Source of the DNA: Nitrospira sp.
GTDB lineage: Bacteria; Nitrospirota; Nitrospiria; Nitrospirales; Nitrospiraceae
Direction: 5' to 3'
DNA: 64,000 nt
Assembly (NCBI GenBank): GCA_035968315.1
Contig: JAVYIN010000007.1
Coordinates: 1 to 64,000, forward strand
A model generated the notes under the pieces. It saw nothing but the letters and a program-made list of their open reading frames with translations. It did no database searches and was not told the origin of the DNA. Positions within the stretch are counted from its first letter, which is position 1. Each line of letters opens with the position of its first letter. Positions 8,966 to 19,035 of the stretch are shown piece after piece. The position numbers were made by a program, and so were the translations under genes.

Positions 8966-8982
8966 AGGGGAGGCTCGGAGCG

Positions 8983-9453
8983 CTACAAGCCGGCTTGGAC
9001 GAGGTCCTTCGGCGGGTAGTGCAATCGTTGCATGGTGACCGCGATGATTTCGCCGGCGGTGGCGGCGTCCTTCTGCACCATGCCGCGCTTCACGACGACC
9101 CGCATGCGCGTCGTCTTCTGGCTGAGGGTCTCCAGATCGATTTCAATATCCATCGGGTGCGCGGTGTTGGGGCCGTGCGCGACGATGTGCACCCCGGCCA
9201 CATGGGATTCGGAGTTCTCGATGGGAAACCCCATGTCCTGGAGGGTGGTGAAGGTTTCTTTGAGCAGGGGCTCGACCGGCAGGACGAACGTCTTATAGGC
9301 GATGTTATCCATCGTGTAGGACACGCCGGTGGCCGACGCCGTTTCCGCTCCGGCCGAGAAGAGCCCCGCCGCGACCGCTCCGCAACCGGACGTCATCACG
9401 CCCAGTAACAGACACACCAGCCCGTGAAGCACGGTCACCGTTCTGCTACGCAT
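8983..9453 (-). CDS. DUF3568-type small lipoprotein
   Basis: This 156-residue protein begins with a hydrophobic signal ending in a cysteine (GVMTSGC, Cys24), consistent with a lipoprotein. A short glycine/alanine linker follows, then a compact domain with FVLPVEPLLKETFTTLQDMGF and RMRVVVKRGM, the pattern of the DUF3568 family. Its role is unknown. ATG 9453 is preferred over the longer TTG start at 9489, which would add residues before the signal peptide. It is convergent with the small gene at 8728 and stands alone. Confidence 0.75.
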   Translation of the reverse strand: MRSRTVTVLHGLVCLLLGVMTSGCGAVAAGLFSAGAETASATGVSYTMDNIAYKTFVLPVEPLLKETFTTLQDMGFPIENSESHVAGVHIVAHGPNTAHPMDIEIDLETLSQKTTRMRVVVKRGMVQKDAATAGEIIAVTMQRLHYPPKDLVQAGL

Positions 9454-9574
9454 AGGGCCTACGATACCCGGCTTTCCAGGCGGTTTCAAGCAAACCTCGG
9501 TTGTGCGGGGCGAGCTGGTCTGCTAAGTTGTTTGATTCGGCAGTATGAATTACTAGCGGAGGATTCCAAGGACC

Positions 9575-11260
9575 ATGGCTACAACCAACGATAAGCAAGT
9601 CATTTTCTCTCTCGTCAATGTCGGGAAGGTCTATCCCCCGAAGCGGCAGGTGTTGCGCGAAATTTATCTCGGGTTTTACTACGGCGCCAAGATCGGCGTG
9701 CTGGGGTTGAACGGATCAGGCAAAAGCTCGCTGCTCAAGATCATTGCGGGCGTGGATCCGAATTATACCGGCGAGATCACCCGATCGAAGGGCTACAGCG
9801 TGGGCCTGCTCGAACAGGAGCCCCAGCTCGACCCGAACAAGACTGTGAAGGAAGTGGTCGAAGAAGGCAAAGCGGAACTGGTGGCGCTGCTCAAAGAATA
9901 TGAAGCGGTGAGCAACAAGATCGGGGAAGTCGGTCCCGATGAGATGGAAAAGCTGATCGACAAGCAGGCGCAGATTCAGGAAAAGATCGAGGCGGCCAAC
10001 GGCTGGGAATTGGAAAACGAGCTGGAGATCGCCATGGACGCGCTGCGCTGTCCTCCGGCGGATGCCAAGATCAGCGTGCTCTCCGGCGGTGAAAAGCGCC
10101 GCGTGGCCCTCTGCCGCCTCATGATTCAGGAGCCTGATATCCTCTTGCTCGACGAGCCGACCAACCATCTCGACGCCGAGTCCGTCCAGTGGCTGGAGCA
10201 GCATCTGCAGCAATACAAGGGCACCGTCATCGCCGTCACGCATGACCGCTACTTCCTCGACAATGTCGCCGGCTGGATTCTGGAACTGGATCGCGGCCAC
10301 GGCATTCCCTTCCAGGGCAACTATACCTCCTGGCTGGAACAGAAGAAGGACCGGCTGGAGAAGGAAGAGAAGGCGGAGTCGAAGCGCCAGAAGACGCTCG
10401 AACATGAGTTGGAATGGATTCGCATGTCGCCGAAGGCCCGCCAGTCGAAGGGCAAGGCGCGTCTGAACCGGTATGAAGAATTGGTCAATCAGAAACAGGA
10501 TCAAGTGGCCGCCGACCTTGAAATCTACATTCCGCCGGGACCGCGCCTGGGCGACGTGGTCATTGAAGCCAACGGCATCAGCAAGGCGTTCGGCGACAAG
10601 GTGCTCTACGAAAATGTGAATTTCAGCCTGCCGAAGGGCGGGATCGTCGGCGTGATCGGACCGAACGGGGCCGGCAAGACGACCATGTTCAAGATGATTC
10701 TCGGCAAGGAGAAGCCGGATTCCGGCACGATCCGGATCGGCGAGACGGTGAAGCTGGGCTATGTCGATCAGGATCGGAGCCTCGATCCCAATAAGTCGGT
10801 GTATGACGTGATCTCAGAAGGCCAGGACACGATCAAGCTCGGGAAAGTGGAAGTCAACGCCCGGGGCTATTGCGCCCGCTTCAATTTTGCCGGGACCGAT
10901 CAGCAGAAGAAGGTGAAGGAGTTGTCCGGCGGGGAACGCAATCGCGTGCATCTCGCCCACATGCTGAAGGAAGGGGCCAATCTCCTCATCCTCGACGAAC
11001 CGACGAACGACCTCGATGTGAATACGTTGCGGGCGCTGGAAGAAGGGCTGGAAAGTTTCGCCGGTTGCGCGGTCGTGAGCAGCCACGACCGGTGGTTCCT
11101 TGACCGCCTGGCGACACATATTCTGGCGTTTGAAGGCGACAGCAAAGTCGTGTGGTTCGAAGGGAACTACAGTGATTACGAAGCGGACCGCAAGCGGCGT
11201 CTCGGCAAAGAAGCCGATCAGCCGCACCGGATCCGCTACCGGAAGCTCACCAGGAACTGA
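9575..11260 (+). CDS. ettA: Energy-dependent translational throttle protein EttA (ABC-F)
   Basis: This 561-residue ABC-F protein has two ATPase cassettes. The first has [24 protein letters not shown] and [14 protein letters not shown]. The second has [27 protein letters not shown] and [11 protein letters not shown]. No membrane segments are present. The charged linker between them (about residues 240-325) corresponds to the P-site tRNA interaction motif. EttA binds the ribosomal E site and gates entry of 70S ribosomes into elongation according to ATP/ADP level. GCGGAGG precedes the ATG. It is followed by an SDR gene after 8 bp. Confidence 0.94.
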   Translation: MATTNDKQVIFSLVNVGKVYPPKRQVLREIYLGFYYGAKIGVLGLNGSGKSSLLKIIAGVDPNYTGEITRSKGYSVGLLEQEPQLDPNKTVKEVVEEGKAELVALLKEYEAVSNKIGEVGPDEMEKLIDKQAQIQEKIEAANGWELENELEIAMDALRCPPADAKISVLSGGEKRRVALCRLMIQEPDILLLDEPTNHLDAESVQWLEQHLQQYKGTVIAVTHDRYFLDNVAGWILELDRGHGIPFQGNYTSWLEQKKDRLEKEEKAESKRQKTLEHELEWIRMSPKARQSKGKARLNRYEELVNQKQDQVAADLEIYIPPGPRLGDVVIEANGISKAFGDKVLYENVNFSLPKGGIVGVIGPNGAGKTTMFKMILGKEKPDSGTIRIGETVKLGYVDQDRSLDPNKSVYDVISEGQDTIKLGKVEVNARGYCARFNFAGTDQQKKVKELSGGERNRVHLAHMLKEGANLLILDEPTNDLDVNTLRALEEGLESFAGCAVVSSHDRWFLDRLATHILAFEGDSKVVWFEGNYSDYEADRKRRLGKEADQPHRIRYRKLTRN

Positions 11261-11268
11261 CCGTATTT

Positions 11269-12180
11269 ATGGCCAACCGTCCCGGCGGCGCGCGGAAGCC
11301 CGTTGCACTGGTCACCGGCGCCGCCGGGTTGATTGGCCGGTATCTCCTCGCCACCGCCTCGCGCTGGGCGCCAGCCTGGGATGTGCGCGGGCTTACCAGA
11401 CAGGATCTTGATCTCACGGACGAGGCGGCCGTCCGCCGGCAATGGCGGGAGCATCAGCCGGCGGCCGTCATCCACTGTGCCGCGATCAGCCGCCCCGCCA
11501 TCTGCGAGCAGGATCCTGAGCTGGCCAGACGAGCGAATGTTGAGGCCACGGCGCTCCTCGCCTCGCTCGCGGGCGAGATTCCCTTTCTCTTTTGTTCCAG
11601 CGATCAGGTGTTCGACGGCCGGCAAGGCTGGTATGTCGAAACGGACCGGATCAATCCGATCAATTACTACGGAGAGACCAAGGCGGCGGCTGAACAGACT
11701 GTCCTCGCCAATCCCAGTCACACGGTGGTCCGTCTGGCCCTGACGGCCGGCACCTCGCAGACCGGCGACCGCAGTTTTGTGGAAGACATGCGTCGAAGCG
11801 CCGCGCGCGATCACCGGATCACCCTGTTTACCGATGAGTTTCGCAGTCCGATTCCGGCTGGTGTGGTCGCACGGGCGGTCTGGGAATTGATCGGCTGTGA
11901 GCGGCCCGGTCTCTACCATCTTGGCGGGACTGAACGGCTCTCGCGCATGGACATCGGTGAAGCCCTTGCGGCCTGGTATCCTGAGCTGGCGTCACGCCTC
12001 CAGCCGGGCTCTGTGGCCGGGTATCGAGGGCCCCAACGGCCGCCCGATTTGTCGATGCGCTGCGAGAAGATTCAGCGTCTCTTATCCTTCCCTCTCACAG
12101 GTTTTCGCACCTGGATCGCGTCACGCTCAGGTGACGGAGCGGATCCCTGGGACTTTGCCATGACAGAGCTCAATCCATGA
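11269..12180 (+). CDS. NAD(P)-dependent SDR of the RmlD (dTDP-4-dehydrorhamnose reductase-like) group
   Basis: This 303-residue extended short-chain dehydrogenase shows the cofactor glycine motif TGAAGLIG, HCAAISRP and the active-site pair in NYYGETK (Y and K), with FCSSDQVFDG upstream. This matches the RmlD substrate-binding family. The sugar nucleotide or other substrate cannot be inferred; no other rhamnose genes are present. The stop overlaps the next ATG, so the two are coupled and probably cotranscribed with ettA. Confidence 0.85.
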   Translation: MANRPGGARKPVALVTGAAGLIGRYLLATASRWAPAWDVRGLTRQDLDLTDEAAVRRQWREHQPAAVIHCAAISRPAICEQDPELARRANVEATALLASLAGEIPFLFCSSDQVFDGRQGWYVETDRINPINYYGETKAAAEQTVLANPSHTVVRLALTAGTSQTGDRSFVEDMRRSAARDHRITLFTDEFRSPIPAGVVARAVWELIGCERPGLYHLGGTERLSRMDIGEALAAWYPELASRLQPGSVAGYRGPQRPPDLSMRCEKIQRLLSFPLTGFRTWIASRSGDGADPWDFAMTELNP

Positions 12181-12977
12181 CCTCGTACAACCCGCTGACG
12201 CTCCTCCTCTGGGCCTGGCTGGCCATGGCCGCCTGGATGGCGGTGCTCTGGCTGGTTGAGCGGTCGCGGCGCAATGCGTCGCTCGCGGATGTCGGATGGT
12301 GTGTTGGCCTGGTCGTCGTCGTCGCAGGATATGCCTGCCTTGCGGCCGGTGAGGTGGAGCGGAAACTTCTTTTGGTTGTGATGGTGTCGGTCTATGGCCT
12401 GCGGCTGGGCGGGTACATCCTCTTTAATCGAGTGATCGGCAAGACAGAAGATCGCCGCTATCAACACATGCGTCGTGAGTGGCACTTGTCGGAGCCGATC
12501 GTGATGTTCGGCTATTTTCAGCTGCAAGCCGCTGCCGTCGTGCTCTTCTCCCTCCCCTATCTGGCGGTGATGCAGAATCCCAGGCCGCCGTTCGGCCTGT
12601 GGGAATTGGCCGGGGTGGTGGTGTGGCTCCTTGGGGTCGGAGGGGAAGCCCTCGCCGATTGGCAGCTCGCCCGGTTTCGCGCGAAGCCGTGGAATCATGA
12701 CCGTGTGTGCCGCGAGGGGCTCTGGTATGTCTCACGCCACCCCAACTATTTTTTCGAATGGGTGCATTGGTGGGCCTATGTGGTGATGGCGATCGGAAGT
12801 CCCGGCTGGCTGCTGACGTGGATTGGTCCGGCCGTCATGGGGGTGGCGCTGGTGAAGATCACCGGCATCCCCTGGGCGGAGGCCCAGGCGTTGCGCAGGC
12901 GCGGGGAGGACTATCGCCGCTATCAGGACACGACGAGCGCCTTCATTCCCTGGTGGCCGGGGTCTCGGCACAAGTAA
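12177..12977 (+). CDS. DUF1295 membrane protein (steroid 5-alpha-reductase-like fold)
   Basis: The 266-residue protein has about six hydrophobic helices and the family signature RNASLADVGW near the N-terminus, YILFNRVIGKTEDRRY in the middle and GLWYVSRHPNYFFEWVHWW near the C-terminus. DUF1295 proteins are related to membrane reductases and isoprenylcysteine methyltransferases; their substrate in bacteria is usually unknown. Translation is coupled by ATGA overlap to the SDR gene, which hints at a shared lipid or sugar-lipid substrate (inference). Confidence 0.88.
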   Translation: MTSYNPLTLLLWAWLAMAAWMAVLWLVERSRRNASLADVGWCVGLVVVVAGYACLAAGEVERKLLLVVMVSVYGLRLGGYILFNRVIGKTEDRRYQHMRREWHLSEPIVMFGYFQLQAAAVVLFSLPYLAVMQNPRPPFGLWELAGVVVWLLGVGGEALADWQLARFRAKPWNHDRVCREGLWYVSRHPNYFFEWVHWWAYVVMAIGSPGWLLTWIGPAVMGVALVKITGIPWAEAQALRRRGEDYRRYQDTTSAFIPWWPGSRHK

Positions 12978-12979
12978 CC

Positions 12980-13216
12980 TTATTGGCCGGTGTTGAGCTG
13001 AGCGAGGCGTGCGCGGGCGGTCTCCGCCTCTTTACTGCCGGGATAGAGGCGAATCACATCATCGTACAGTTGCTTGGCGTGGGGAAGGTTCATCTGGCGT
13101 TCTTCGAACTCGGCGGTGTCCAGCAGCTCCTTGGCCTTGTCGCCGCCGCAGGCGATGGTCAGACCAAGGAGCAGGAGGCACAGGCTTGTGCGGAGGGTTG
13201 TCGCTGCGCGCATCAT
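12980..13216 (-). CDS. Small TPR-like lipoprotein
   Basis: The 78-residue protein has a hydrophobic signal ending at a cysteine (LGLTIACGG), then a single helix-turn-helix repeat: KELLDTAEFEERQMNLPHAKQLYDDV and IRLYPGSKEAETARARLAQL, typical of one TPR unit as in YbgF/BamD-like proteins. It starts 10 bp after the SulP stop on the same strand and is probably cotranscribed. Role unknown. Confidence 0.75.
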   Translation of the reverse strand: MMRAATTLRTSLCLLLLGLTIACGGDKAKELLDTAEFEERQMNLPHAKQLYDDVIRLYPGSKEAETARARLAQLNTGQ

Positions 13217-13225
13217 CAGATCATC

Positions 13226-14842
13226 CTACGCGGCCTGCTTTTTCTTGTCCATCCAGAGGGAGAAGGGATAGGGCCACTGATGGGTGGACAGATTTCTATC
13301 CGGTTTTCTCGTCTGGTAGGAAAGCCCACGCAGCTTGTCCCACTCGATGTGCGCCCGCCCTCCTCCTGTCTCGTGCAGTTTCTGCCACGACTGCAGGAGG
13401 TCCAAACAGGCATGGTCGATATGGCGCAGTGATGTGATGCACACCCGTACCTCGGCCTGGGGCGGGATGTTTTCCACGGCCGCCGCGAGGCGTGGCAGGC
13501 TGACAAAAGTGGCGATGCCGGCCAGCTGCAGCGTCAAAGGCCCATGCTCATGATCCTGGTTCAGATGGGCCTCAAGATTTTGCGTCGTATAAATCAGCTT
13601 GGCGGCCGCCAGCCCGACGCCGATCATCACGCCGGTGAGCAAATTGGTGAGGACGATCAAGCCCATGGTCAGGGCATAAATCCAGACTTCGCTCTGCCCA
13701 TGCTGGCGCAGGTCTCGGATGACGCCGAAGTTCATGAGCCTGTATCCCGTATAGACCAGGACCGCGCCTAAGCTGGCGGTGGGGATCATGTTGAGCACAA
13801 AGGGCAGAGCCCCGACGAACAGAAGGAGCCAGGCTCCATGGAGAATGGCCGACGCGCGGGTTTTGGCGCCGGCCTGCACGTTGGCGGCGCTGCGGACGAT
13901 GACTCCGGTCATCGGCAATACGCCCCCGAGGCCGCACAGCGCATTGCCGACGCCTTGCGAAAACAGTTCGCGGTTGTATTTAGTGCGCGGGCCGGTATGC
14001 AATTGATCGACGGCGGTGGCGGAGAGCAATGTCTCAACACTGGCGATAAACGCTAACCCGACAGCCTCCGTCAGAATAGTGGGGTCGAGCAGGTGGCCGG
14101 CACTGTCGATGCCGGGAAAATGAAAGACCGTGAATGGATTATCGGGAAAGGCAATGTGGCTGATCGGCAGATCGAACAGAATGGTCACCACCGTCGCGGT
14201 GGATACACCGATGAGCACGGCCGGCACGGCGCGCATCTGCTTCGGCGCATAGGCGGTCCACAGGAGGATCATGGCGATGGTGAGAAGACCGATCCAGGCC
14301 GCTTCTTGATGGGGGGTTGCGATCGGTCCGTCAGGGACCACCGCTTTCATGAACGCACCCGGCAGGGAGAGGATGTTGGCGATCCCGCTTCCGTGAGGCG
14401 CGTCGTCGATCATCACATGGATCTGGCCGGTGAAGATCAGCAGACCGATACCAGCCAGCATCCCGCGGACGACGGCCGGGGAGACGGCCCGGAACCAGTG
14501 GCCGACTTGCAGCCAGGCCCAGACGATTTGGATGAGGCCGGCCAGGAGCACAATAATCCCGTATTTCTCGACGCCGTGTGTGTGAATCAATTCCCACACG
14601 ATGACGGTAAGACCGGCTGCAGGCCCGCTGACCTGGAGCGGGCAGCCGGCCAGCCAGCCGACGACCAGGCCGCCGATGATGGCGGTCATGATCCCTGAAC
14701 CGGGAGGGGCGCCGGAGGCGACGGTGATCCCCATGCAGAGGGGCAGCGCCACGAGGAACACCACGAAAGAAGAAAAGAGATCGTCTTTATACGCGCCCAC
14801 CTGCGAGGCCGCAGGGGGAACACCGCTGGTTGCTAAAGTCAT
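13226..14842 (-). CDS. SulP family inorganic anion transporter
   Basis: The 538-residue protein has about 10-12 hydrophobic segments with SulP/SLC26 landmarks: ALPLCMGITVASGAPPGSGIMTAIIGG, QVSGPAAGLTVIV and GLGGVLPMTGVIVRSAANVQAGAKTRAS. The C-terminal approximately 110 residues form a STAS-like region (SLPRLAAAVENIPPQAEVRV). Family members carry sulfate or bicarbonate. With a DabB/MpsC/carbonic anhydrase set 11 kb away in a likely autotroph, bicarbonate is attractive, but sulfate cannot be excluded. Confidence 0.9.
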   Translation of the reverse strand: MTLATSGVPPAASQVGAYKDDLFSSFVVFLVALPLCMGITVASGAPPGSGIMTAIIGGLVVGWLAGCPLQVSGPAAGLTVIVWELIHTHGVEKYGIIVLLAGLIQIVWAWLQVGHWFRAVSPAVVRGMLAGIGLLIFTGQIHVMIDDAPHGSGIANILSLPGAFMKAVVPDGPIATPHQEAAWIGLLTIAMILLWTAYAPKQMRAVPAVLIGVSTATVVTILFDLPISHIAFPDNPFTVFHFPGIDSAGHLLDPTILTEAVGLAFIASVETLLSATAVDQLHTGPRTKYNRELFSQGVGNALCGLGGVLPMTGVIVRSAANVQAGAKTRASAILHGAWLLLFVGALPFVLNMIPTASLGAVLVYTGYRLMNFGVIRDLRQHGQSEVWIYALTMGLIVLTNLLTGVMIGVGLAAAKLIYTTQNLEAHLNQDHEHGPLTLQLAGIATFVSLPRLAAAVENIPPQAEVRVCITSLRHIDHACLDLLQSWQKLHETGGGRAHIEWDKLRGLSYQTRKPDRNLSTHQWPYPFSLWMDKKKQAA

Positions 14843-14976
14843 GACCGCACCGCCTTCCGAGCCTGGCAGGGGCTATCGTCCTGCTCGCACCAGTCTATTC
14901 AAGAACAGGGCAAATGCTAATGAAAATTGAATAATCGCCGCTGTTGGCAGGCCAACGGCGTTGGTGGTGAGGGTTC

Positions 14977-15297
14977 TCAGTGGGGGGTCGGCCGCTCGGT
15001 TTCCTCGATGCCATACCGGGGTGCGGTGATATCTTCGCTCCGGCACAGAGGGCAGCGGCTGGGGCGGGTCAGACGGCGGCGGTCGCGGAAGACGAAGCCG
15101 CAATCCTGGCAGTGAGACGGTTCCAGGATGAATCGACGGGTCTTGTCACGGGCGATGGATTTCACGACATGTTCGAGGTGCTCTTCGACCTGCCGCTCGG
15201 GAATCCCGAGCATCTGCGCCAGCTGGTGCGTGGCCAGACGGGTGCCGGTCAACAGGTCGATCATGCGCTGGCGGGGAGTCCGGCCGGGGCTCAGCAT
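14977..15297 (-). CDS. Small HTH/zinc-ribbon transcriptional regulator (COG3357-like)
   Basis: The 106-residue protein has an N-terminal helix-turn-helix (RMIDLLTGTRLATHQLAQMLGIPERQVEEHLEHV, written here as one element) and a C-terminal four-cysteine ribbon: SHCQDCGF and SRCPLCRSEDI. This matches predicted ArsR-like regulators with a zinc ribbon. ATG 15297 is chosen because upstream in-frame sequence lacks coding character. It is divergent from tldD across about 95 bp and could regulate it; that is inference. Confidence 0.75.
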   Translation of the reverse strand: MLSPGRTPRQRMIDLLTGTRLATHQLAQMLGIPERQVEEHLEHVVKSIARDKTRRFILEPSHCQDCGFVFRDRRRLTRPSRCPLCRSEDITAPRYGIEETERPTPH

Positions 15298-15391
15298 GCC
15301 GCATCGTAAGCCACCATCGACGAAAAGCCAAGGCGGGCCTAGCAAGACCGGCCATCTTGCACCGCGGCCAATAGTTTGACAGGATGAGCGC

Positions 15392-16849
15392 ATGCCGACT
15401 CCCAGCTGGGATGATTTCGCCGACCTCGCGCTGAAACGTCTGGCAAGCTCGGGCGCCGAGTACGGCGACATCCGGATACAACGGGCCACGACGCAAGCCA
15501 TTCGCGGTGAAGATCGCCGCATCGCCTCGATTCGCGACCAGGACGACATCGGATTCGGGGTGCGCGTCCTGTATCACGGGGCCTGGGGGTTCGCGGCCAG
15601 CTCCATTCTCTCGCTTGAAGAAGTGCCGCGCGTCACCGACCTGGCGGTCGAGATCGCCAAAGGCTCCGCCTCCATCGCCGTCGAGAAGGTCGTCCTGGCC
15701 AGAGAGCCGGTCCATCGCGACCGGATTATCACGCCGGTCCGCATCGACCCGTTCACCGTGCCGCTTGAACAGAAAACCGGCCTGCTCCTGGCGACGATGG
15801 ATCGGTTGCAGCAAGAAGCCGGCGTGGTGCGCAGCAGCGCCGGGCTCTGGACTCGGCGAGACCGCAAGCTCTTCGCCTCGACGGAACGGACCAGAGTGGA
15901 ATTCGACCTGCTCGCCTCCAGCGGCGACTGCACCGCGACGGCCCTCCACGACGGGCGGTTCGCCAGCCGGTCGTTCAATACGCCGCAACTCCGGCGCGGC
16001 TATGAACTGGTCGAAGAAGCCGATTTTCTGCGGCAGGCTCCGCTGGTGGCGCGGCAGGCGGTTGAGAAGGTGCGGTCGCCCGCCGTCGAGGCGGGCCGCT
16101 ATGATCTGGTGCTCGATCCCGAGCATCTGTCTCTCACCATGCACGAATCTTGCGGCCATCCCAGCGAGTTGGACCGTGCGCTGGGGTACGAGGCGAACTA
16201 CGCAGGCACCAGTTTCCTCACCACTGACAAGCGTGGCACGTTCCGGTATGGGTCGCCGCAGGTGAATCTGGTGGCGGATAACACGGAACCGGACACGCTG
16301 GCGGCCACCGGCTATGACGATGACGGGGTGGCCTGCCAGAAGTGGGACATCGTGCGCGAGGGGATCTTCGTCGGGTATTGCACGAATCGCGAAGTGGCGC
16401 CGAAGATCGGCGAGGCCCGCTCACGCGGGTCCAACCGCGCCGATGGGTGGGGGAGCGTCCCCATCGTCCGCATTGCGAACATCGGTCTGGAGCCGGGATC
16501 GGCCACGCTCGATCAGCTCATCGCCGATGTGAAGCGCGGGATCTACATCGAAGGCCACGGTTCCTACAGCATCGATCAACGGCGCTACAACTTCCAGTTC
16601 GGCGGCGACGCGTTCTGGCTGATCGAGAACGGGAAGCGCACCCACATGCTGCGCGACGTGATCTACCACGGCATCACGCCGGAGTTCTGGAATAGTTGCG
16701 ACGGCGTGGCCGACCGGTCGCATCGCCGGCGCTATGGGTTCATTACCTGCGGCAAGGGCCAGCCGGGGCAATCAGGTTGGATGAGCCATCCTGCGTCGCA
16801 CGCCCGCTTTCGGAACATCCAGGTGATACGGGGGGAGGGGCGTTCATGA
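15392..16849 (+). CDS. tldD: TldD/PmbA family metalloprotease, TldD-type subunit
   Basis: This 485-residue protein is the catalytic type of subunit of the TldD/TldE (PmbA) heterodimer, which degrades or trims peptides. The modified zinc motif H251-E-S-C-G-H256 is present in LTMHESCGHPSELDRAL, followed by GTFRYGSPQVNLVADNT and a C-terminal GVADRSHRRRYGF. ATG 15392 fits conservation. The ATGA overlap with the next gene shows the pair is translated together, as expected for heterodimer partners. Confidence 0.9.
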   Translation: MPTPSWDDFADLALKRLASSGAEYGDIRIQRATTQAIRGEDRRIASIRDQDDIGFGVRVLYHGAWGFAASSILSLEEVPRVTDLAVEIAKGSASIAVEKVVLAREPVHRDRIITPVRIDPFTVPLEQKTGLLLATMDRLQQEAGVVRSSAGLWTRRDRKLFASTERTRVEFDLLASSGDCTATALHDGRFASRSFNTPQLRRGYELVEEADFLRQAPLVARQAVEKVRSPAVEAGRYDLVLDPEHLSLTMHESCGHPSELDRALGYEANYAGTSFLTTDKRGTFRYGSPQVNLVADNTEPDTLAATGYDDDGVACQKWDIVREGIFVGYCTNREVAPKIGEARSRGSNRADGWGSVPIVRIANIGLEPGSATLDQLIADVKRGIYIEGHGSYSIDQRRYNFQFGGDAFWLIENGKRTHMLRDVIYHGITPEFWNSCDGVADRSHRRRYGFITCGKGQPGQSGWMSHPASHARFRNIQVIRGEGRS

Positions 16850-18189
16850 CGACCACTAACGCCAAACCCTGGCCCAAGATGACCAGCCGTGAGGAGTTTC
16901 AGTTCCTCGCCGAGCTGGTCCTCAAGTGTTCGACGGCGGACCACACGCTGGTGACGCTGCAGGATCAGGATGGCGGGACCACCCGCTTCGCCAACAATCA
17001 GATCGTGCAAAATGTGAACACCCGCCGGGGAAACGTCGCCGTCTCCGTCGCATTCGGGGCGCGTCAGGGCACTGCCACGACGACGGACTTCACCGCCGGA
17101 TCGTTGCGCGAGACGGTGAAGCGGGCCGAAGCCCTCGCGCGGGTCTCTCCCGAAGACTCGGAATTTCTGCCGCCGGCCGGCCCTCAAGAATACGGTGCCT
17201 GTCCGGCTGCGCGCGGCGAAACGATCAAAGCAGGTCCGGTTGTGCGTCTGGAATATGCCAATGAAGCGATCGGGCAATGCCGCATGGAAAATCTGTCGGC
17301 GGCGGGGATTGTCTCCTCAGCCCGCGCCTCGGTCGGCGTGGCGGCGGGGACAGGGCTCCTGGCGTTTGAGGAGCGGACGGAAGCACGGTTCAGCATCACG
17401 GTGCAATCCGGCGATGCCACCGGCTGGGCCTCATCGGCGCATCGGTCCATCGACCGGTTGAAGGTGCAGGAGCGCACACTCTCCGCGATCCACAAGGCGA
17501 TTCAGGGGGCTGATCCGCAGGAATTGGCGCCCGGCCGCTATCGGGTGATCCTCGAACCGGCGGCGGTGGCCGGCCTCTGGTCCTGGATCATCTGGATGCT
17601 GGAGGCCAAGTCCTACCTGAAAGGCACCAGTCCCTTCGCCGGCAAGCTGAAGCGGCGGATCCTCGACAAGCGGATTTCGCTGGACAATGCGCCGGGACAT
17701 CCTGATCTGCTCGGCGTTGGTTTTACCTCCGACGGATTGCCCTCTTCCGCGTCACGCTGGATTCACCACGGAGCCTTGCAACAGCTCCTTTATGACCGGT
17801 TCACCGCGCAGGCGCAGCAGATCGGTGTCATTCCGACGATCGAGGCGCCCTGTCTCTCCCTCGACGGCACGCCGGCCGGCTCACTGGCCCAGCTGATCAA
17901 ATCGACGGATCGGGCGATCCTGGTCACGAATTTCTGGTATCTCCGGACCGTGAACCCGACCGACCTCACGCTGACGGGGATGACGCGCGATGGAACCTTC
18001 TTGGTGGAGAACGGGGAGATCGTGTCGGCGGTGAAGAATTTCCGCTTTCACGAGAGCCCGCTGCGGGCCTTTCAACAGGTCGAAGCCTGGACCGCGCCCA
18101 TGGAAGCGGTCACATCCGAGACCGGCAAAATGCTGGTCCCCGCCGTCGTCCTGCCGGAGTTCCATTTCTCCAGCGTGACGCGGTTCTAG
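16846..18189 (+). CDS. TldD/PmbA family protein, TldE/PmbA-type partner
   Basis: This 447-residue partner subunit lacks a HExxxH motif. It keeps the family core: RFANNQIVQNVNTRRGNVAV near the N-terminus, GRYRVILEPAAVAGLW in the centre, and the C-terminal GTFLVENGEIVSAVKNFRFHESPL. ATG 16846 overlaps the tldD stop by four bases. Known TldD/E pairs process modified peptides such as microcin B17 and degrade CcdA; no peptide precursor is visible here. Confidence 0.88.
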   Translation: MTTTNAKPWPKMTSREEFQFLAELVLKCSTADHTLVTLQDQDGGTTRFANNQIVQNVNTRRGNVAVSVAFGARQGTATTTDFTAGSLRETVKRAEALARVSPEDSEFLPPAGPQEYGACPAARGETIKAGPVVRLEYANEAIGQCRMENLSAAGIVSSARASVGVAAGTGLLAFEERTEARFSITVQSGDATGWASSAHRSIDRLKVQERTLSAIHKAIQGADPQELAPGRYRVILEPAAVAGLWSWIIWMLEAKSYLKGTSPFAGKLKRRILDKRISLDNAPGHPDLLGVGFTSDGLPSSASRWIHHGALQQLLYDRFTAQAQQIGVIPTIEAPCLSLDGTPAGSLAQLIKSTDRAILVTNFWYLRTVNPTDLTLTGMTRDGTFLVENGEIVSAVKNFRFHESPLRAFQQVEAWTAPMEAVTSETGKMLVPAVVLPEFHFSSVTRF

Positions 18190-18270
18190 GAAGTGGCGGA
18201 AACCCCCGTGAGGGTGGTTGCACCTATATACGATTGCAGGACTTGACCAGTTGTTGTCACATTGAGAGCC

Positions 18271-18750
18271 ATGATGGATATCAATAAGGTTATAGAATCA
18301 CGAAGAAAAGAATTGGGTTTGTCGGTTCAGCAGGTTGCCGATTCTATCGGAGTCAATCTTAATTCTTACTACGATATTGAATGGCATGCAGATGAATTAA
18401 TAAAGGCAGTTGAACTACGGAGCATCAAGCTGCTTTCACAAACGCTTGGCTTAGGGATGTTTAAGTTACTTTCTATGCAATGCGCCTTTTGTGATGCAAA
18501 CGCAGCATATTTGGAGGAGTATCGCTTGCCACGCCATGAGTTGATCAAGGCTCTTCGACAGAAAATGGGATTAAGTCAGCAAGAGTTAGCGGATCAATCA
18601 GAGTTTTATGATTATGCAATTCAAGCAATGGAGCGTGATCCCGATTACTTGGAGCGATCCCGCGTCGAAAGTGTTCTGGATCTTGTCGCACCGCTAAAGG
18701 TTCCCTTGCAGGTACTACTGGGCGTGAAATGCCCAAAATGTGGGCTTTGA
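18271..18750 (+). CDS. Double XRE-type helix-turn-helix protein, AT-rich
   Basis: About 159 residues. Two Cro/C1-type helix-turn-helix domains are visible: RRKELGLSVQQVADSIGVNL near the start and RQKMGLSQQELADQSEF near residue 95. Cysteine pairs sit between (CAFC) and at the C-terminus (CPKCGL), suggesting a small zinc site. The gene is clearly richer in A+T than its neighbours and uses codons such as AAT, TTA and ATA that are rare nearby, which points to recent acquisition. In-frame ATGs at 18271 and 18274 are equivalent starts. Target unknown. Confidence 0.78.
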   Translation: MMDINKVIESRRKELGLSVQQVADSIGVNLNSYYDIEWHADELIKAVELRSIKLLSQTLGLGMFKLLSMQCAFCDANAAYLEEYRLPRHELIKALRQKMGLSQQELADQSEFYDYAIQAMERDPDYLERSRVESVLDLVAPLKVPLQVLLGVKCPKCGL

Positions 18751-18889
18751 TTAGAACTGCAGCGAGAAAGAATTTAAAAAATGGGGATTCGGTCTGGCGG
18801 GCTGACTGGTCGCGATCCGCCACAGGGTCCCACTCTTCAGTATGGCAGTGAGAATCGTTAGCAACCAATTGGGGGCGCGCAGGCTTGGC

Positions 18890-19020
18890 CCATCTGGAGC
18901 GCCTTTCTCCAGTATGGGTATTGGTTTGCCGAGAGTGCGGCGTATCTCAGGTTGCATCCCGCCACGGTCAGTCGACGCTTGACGCAGGCGGCAGATGGGC
19001 CATGTGGATCCGGTCCAACC
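18890..19020 (+). pseudogene. Possible remnant of a RAYT/IS200-type transposase C-terminus
   Basis: In the frame through 18952 the translation reads ESAAYLRLHPATVSRRLTQA. This resembles the C-terminal helix-turn-helix found in many REP-associated tyrosine transposases (LGVHYSTVSR type). There is no start or catalytic domain. The flanking 18751-18890 region has no other recognisable gene. Confidence 0.3.
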
Positions 19021-19035
19021 TCTTTGCGTAGATTT